DNA from: G965207335 sp965222825
GTDB lineage: Bacteria; Pseudomonadota; Gammaproteobacteria; PS1; Pseudothioglobaceae
Assembly: GCA_965222825.1 (NCBI GenBank)
Contig: OZ244964.1
Location: forward strand, 1-64,000
DNA: 64,000 bases
Direction of reading: 5' to 3'
Of this stretch, positions 61,570 through 64,000 are shown in pieces. Positions within the stretch are counted from its first letter, which is position 1. Each line of letters begins with the position of its first letter. A program made the translations under genes and the position numbers. The notes below the pieces were generated by a model, which did not search any database, was not told where the DNA came from, and saw nothing but the letters and a program-made list of their open reading frames with translations.

Positions 61570-63855
61570 TTACTCATCATTTGTTCTAGGTGCTAGAATT
61601 TCACGATTACCATTTGAATTCATAGATGATACAATACCAGCTATCTCCATATCTTCAATAATTCGTGCAGCACGGTTATAGCCAATTCTTAAGCGTCTTT
61701 GCAGACTAGATATAGATGCTCTATTGGTTTGTAAAACTATTTCAACTGCCTCGTCATACATAGAGTCTTTTTCACCAGTATTGCTATTATCTAAACTAGA
61801 TGATCTATCTGTATCATCGCTTGCTTGTCGGGTTATATCTTCTATATAATTAGTTTTACTATTTTCTTTTAAGCTAGCACATACTCTACTTACCTCGTCA
61901 TCTGATACAAAAGCACCGTGCACTCTAAGTAATTGTTTTTGTCCTGTTGTCATATATAACATATCGCCCATACCTAATAATTGTTCAGCACCACCTTGGT
62001 CTAGTATTGTTCTTGAGTCTATTTTAGAAGATACTCTAAAAGCTATTCTAGTTGGAATATTAGATTTTATCAAACCAGTGATTACATCAACAGATGGCCT
62101 TTGCGTTGCTATTACTAGGTGTATGCCTGCCGCTCTAGCTTTTTGTGCTAAACGTATAATAAGTGCTTCTACGCGTTTAGACTTAGTTCTATCTTCTTGG
62201 GCTAAGGCAGCTAACATATCAGCATATTCATCAATAATTATTACTATTAGTGGTATATGCTCTAACTCTTTAACTTGGTTACTATCTTTACTAAATGGGT
62301 CTATTAACGGCTCGTTATTTTTTATGCCTAGGGCTATTTTATTATTGATAGCAGATATATTTCTAACTCCAAATTTAGCTAATAAATTATAACGGTGTTC
62401 CATTTCATTTATTGCCCATCTAAGAGAGCTATACGCTTCATTCATATCAGTAATCACTGGTGTTAATAGGTGTGGAATGTCAGCATAAGTCGCCATTTCC
62501 ACGATTTTTGGGTCTATCATAATCATACGAATATTTTTTGGCGATGATTTATATAAAATACTCAAAATAATAGCATTTAAGCCCACAGATTTACCCATTC
62601 CAGTTGCACCTGCTACTAATAAATGAGGCATTTTTGCCAAATCAGCTATAACAGGTTTGCCATTTATATCCTTACCTAGCGTTGCAGTTAGCGTTGACTT
62701 AGAGTTTTCAAAATCATTAGATGATAAAATTTCTTTTAGGGTAATTAATTCTCTTTTAGCATTTGGTATTTCTAACCCAATAACAGGCTTACCGGGTATT
62801 ACATCAAGAATACGGACACTTTCAACCAATAATGCTCTAGCTAAATCTTTGTTAAGATTAATAATCTTGCTTACTTTTACTCCAGGCTCTAAACTTATTT
62901 CAAATTGTGTTACAACAGGACCAGGGGTTATAGTTTCAATATTGACATTAAAACCAAAATCTTTTAATTTAGCTTCAACTTGTCGAGACATAATATCCAA
63001 AGTGCTCTTTGAATAGCCGTTTTCTTGTTTTTTAATAGGATCAAGTAAAGATAGTGCTGGCAATGTATCTTGTTTATTATTAAATAGGCTACTTTGTATT
63101 CCGTGTTGTGCGTTAGCACTTGGTGTAATATCAGTATTTTTGTCTTTAATTTCTGGCTCACTCTTTTTGAGCTTAGTAGTATCTTTAATAACTTGCAACC
63201 GATCTTTTTTAATAGTTTTTATTTGTTCTTTTTGTTTTGAAATATGCCTTATGTGCGATATTTTGCCTATTATTAGAGCAAATAAATATGTTATTACTCT
63301 ACCAGTTTTATCAAATAATAATAGCCAAGATAAATATCCAGTTAGGCTAAGTGATGCCATTATTAAACTTACATATACTATATTAATTGATTGTCCAAAT
63401 AATACTGATAAATACTTCTGCAGCATTAAACCTATCCAACCTCCAGACTCAGGATTAAAATTATTTGCCGCAAATCCTGATACCAGAACCAATAAAATTA
63501 TAAAACCAATAAAATTATAAAATAATTGCAGGTAATTTAATCCATTACCAGTATTTATTTTTCTATAATATTTGACTAATAATAAAATTAATACTATTGG
63601 AATTAAATAAGAGCTATGCCCAAACCATAAAAATAAAAATTCTGATAAATAAACACCAACTCTACCGCCCCAGTTTATAATAATAGTGCTATTATTGCCA
63701 CTTTGTAACCAAATATAGTCAGAACTAGAATGCGTTATTAATGAAGTTAGTAAAAATAAATTAAAACCAATCATAATAATTAGCACTAATTCGTATAACC
63801 TAAAGTGATGCAGTTTATAGTTGGATAAATTATTATTTTGATTATTTTCTTTCAT
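61570..63855 (-). CDS. ftsK: DNA translocase FtsK
   Basis: This 761-residue protein is anchored by four N-terminal helices (about 23-42, 82-95, 111-130, 155-180), then a short linker (about 200-280). The motor has Walker A VAGATGMGKSVGLN (about 414-427) and Walker B IPLIVIIIDEYADML, then AARAAGIHLVIATQRPSVDVITG split over its motifs. The C-terminal gamma domain reads SSLQRRLRIGYNRAARIIEDME. The linker is short compared with E. coli FtsK. It separates chromosome dimers at division and activates XerCD. Confidence 0.95.
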   Translation of the reverse strand: MKENNQNNNLSNYKLHHFRLYELVLIIMIGFNLFLLTSLITHSSSDYIWLQSGNNSTIIINWGGRVGVYLSEFLFLWFGHSSYLIPIVLILLLVKYYRKINTGNGLNYLQLFYNFIGFIILLVLVSGFAANNFNPESGGWIGLMLQKYLSVLFGQSINIVYVSLIMASLSLTGYLSWLLLFDKTGRVITYLFALIIGKISHIRHISKQKEQIKTIKKDRLQVIKDTTKLKKSEPEIKDKNTDITPSANAQHGIQSSLFNNKQDTLPALSLLDPIKKQENGYSKSTLDIMSRQVEAKLKDFGFNVNIETITPGPVVTQFEISLEPGVKVSKIINLNKDLARALLVESVRILDVIPGKPVIGLEIPNAKRELITLKEILSSNDFENSKSTLTATLGKDINGKPVIADLAKMPHLLVAGATGMGKSVGLNAIILSILYKSSPKNIRMIMIDPKIVEMATYADIPHLLTPVITDMNEAYSSLRWAINEMEHRYNLLAKFGVRNISAINNKIALGIKNNEPLIDPFSKDSNQVKELEHIPLIVIIIDEYADMLAALAQEDRTKSKRVEALIIRLAQKARAAGIHLVIATQRPSVDVITGLIKSNIPTRIAFRVSSKIDSRTILDQGGAEQLLGMGDMLYMTTGQKQLLRVHGAFVSDDEVSRVCASLKENSKTNYIEDITRQASDDTDRSSSLDNSNTGEKDSMYDEAVEIVLQTNRASISSLQRRLRIGYNRAARIIEDMEIAGIVSSMNSNGNREILAPRTNDE

Positions 63856-63946
63856 AGTTAAATAATAGTATTTATAATATTAACAGCCTCATATTATAAC
63901 AATTATTACAAGGATTATATGATTAACATATCCATTTTATTTTCTA

Positions 63947-63969
63947 ACCCACAAGTCGTATTTGTGGGT
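63947..63969. promoter_or_regulatory. Hairpin in the region upstream of ftsK
   Basis: ACCCACAA (63947-63954) and TTGTGGGT (63962-63969) form an 8-bp perfect stem with a 7-nt loop. It lies in the ftsK upstream gap just before the window edge, where a divergent gene probably begins (an ATG at 63987 opens a frame running off the end). Role unknown. Confidence 0.4.
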
Positions 63970-64000
63970 ATATATTAGTAACTACTATGCTTAATGAAAT

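Overview
The window is a chromosomal segment from a strongly AT-rich, gene-dense bacterium. Protein families point to a sulfur-oxidising gammaproteobacterium, most likely a free-living or symbiotic relative of the SUP05/Thioglobus/vesicomyid-symbiont group. The evidence is a Tat-exported SoxB thiosulfate-oxidation protein (55181-57067), a DsrS-like protein of the reverse dissimilatory sulfite reductase pathway (24405-25463), a TusA sulfur carrier, a gammaproteobacterial GshA, a Nudix-ThiE fusion, and ntrYX-trkAH gene order. The taxon is an inference; no rRNA gene is present.

Layout. 1-835 is non-coding and repeat-bearing. 836-2632 holds a CsgG-like gene broken by an in-frame stop and a tandem pair of small membrane-anchored proteins. 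2719-8782 (minus) has dnaE, pyrB, ruvX and a lytic transglycosylase. 8785-11367 (plus) has apbE, rarA and crcB. 11400-13514 has tRNA-Leu(GAG), secG, tpiA, tRNA-Ser(UGA), rpmB and rpmG. 13565-15366 pairs an ANTAR regulator with a soluble Cache/PDC sensor. 15421-21004 (minus) is ntrY-ntrX-trkA-trkH, with an NtrX that lacks its AAA+ domain. 21086-31147 has bioA, gph, proC, a YgfX-like gene, dsrS, and an operon of a NYN-domain protein, pepP, trpD, surE, a heptosyltransferase and a glycosyltransferase. 31316-36330 has two RiPP-precursor-like genes (one broken), tusA, glnA, and an ABC ATPase plus solute-binding lipoprotein without permeases. 36373-43161 has gshA, a Nudix-ThiE fusion, DUF2007, hemJ, a DoxX-like protein and a cassette of two ATP-grasp ligases with an MFS transporter. 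43213-50308 has rplY, pth, ychF, gpmI, an EamA-type transporter, thiE, lptA and a ThiI/TtuA-like PP-loop sulfurtransferase. 50541-51903 has an outer-membrane barrel protein and two more RiPP-precursor-like genes. 52066-52284 is a MITE-like insertion. 52359-63855 has murF, murE, soxB, a frameshifted lipoprotein, RDD, M23 peptidase, xseA, Smr, rpsT and ftsK.

Most genes are housekeeping, arranged in short operons with 1-17 bp overlaps and, twice, divergent start codons only 1-2 bp apart. Against this compact background three things stand out. First, there are four small genes with nitrile-hydratase-like (NHLP-type) leaders and variable Ser/Thr/Gly/Cys-rich tails at two loci. They have unusually good ribosome binding sites and no modifying enzyme nearby, so they look like dispersed RiPP precursors served by remote enzymes. 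Second, a three-gene ATP-grasp/ATP-grasp/MFS cassette looks like an uncharacterised small-peptide synthesis and export system. Third, two genes (the NYN protein and the ABC ATPase) begin directly after terminator-like hairpins, suggesting leader-RNA control.

I see no transposase, phage gene, CRISPR array or rRNA. The mobile signal is limited to short non-autonomous elements. Three broken genes (two nonsense, one frameshift) suggest some ongoing gene decay, or sequencing error.
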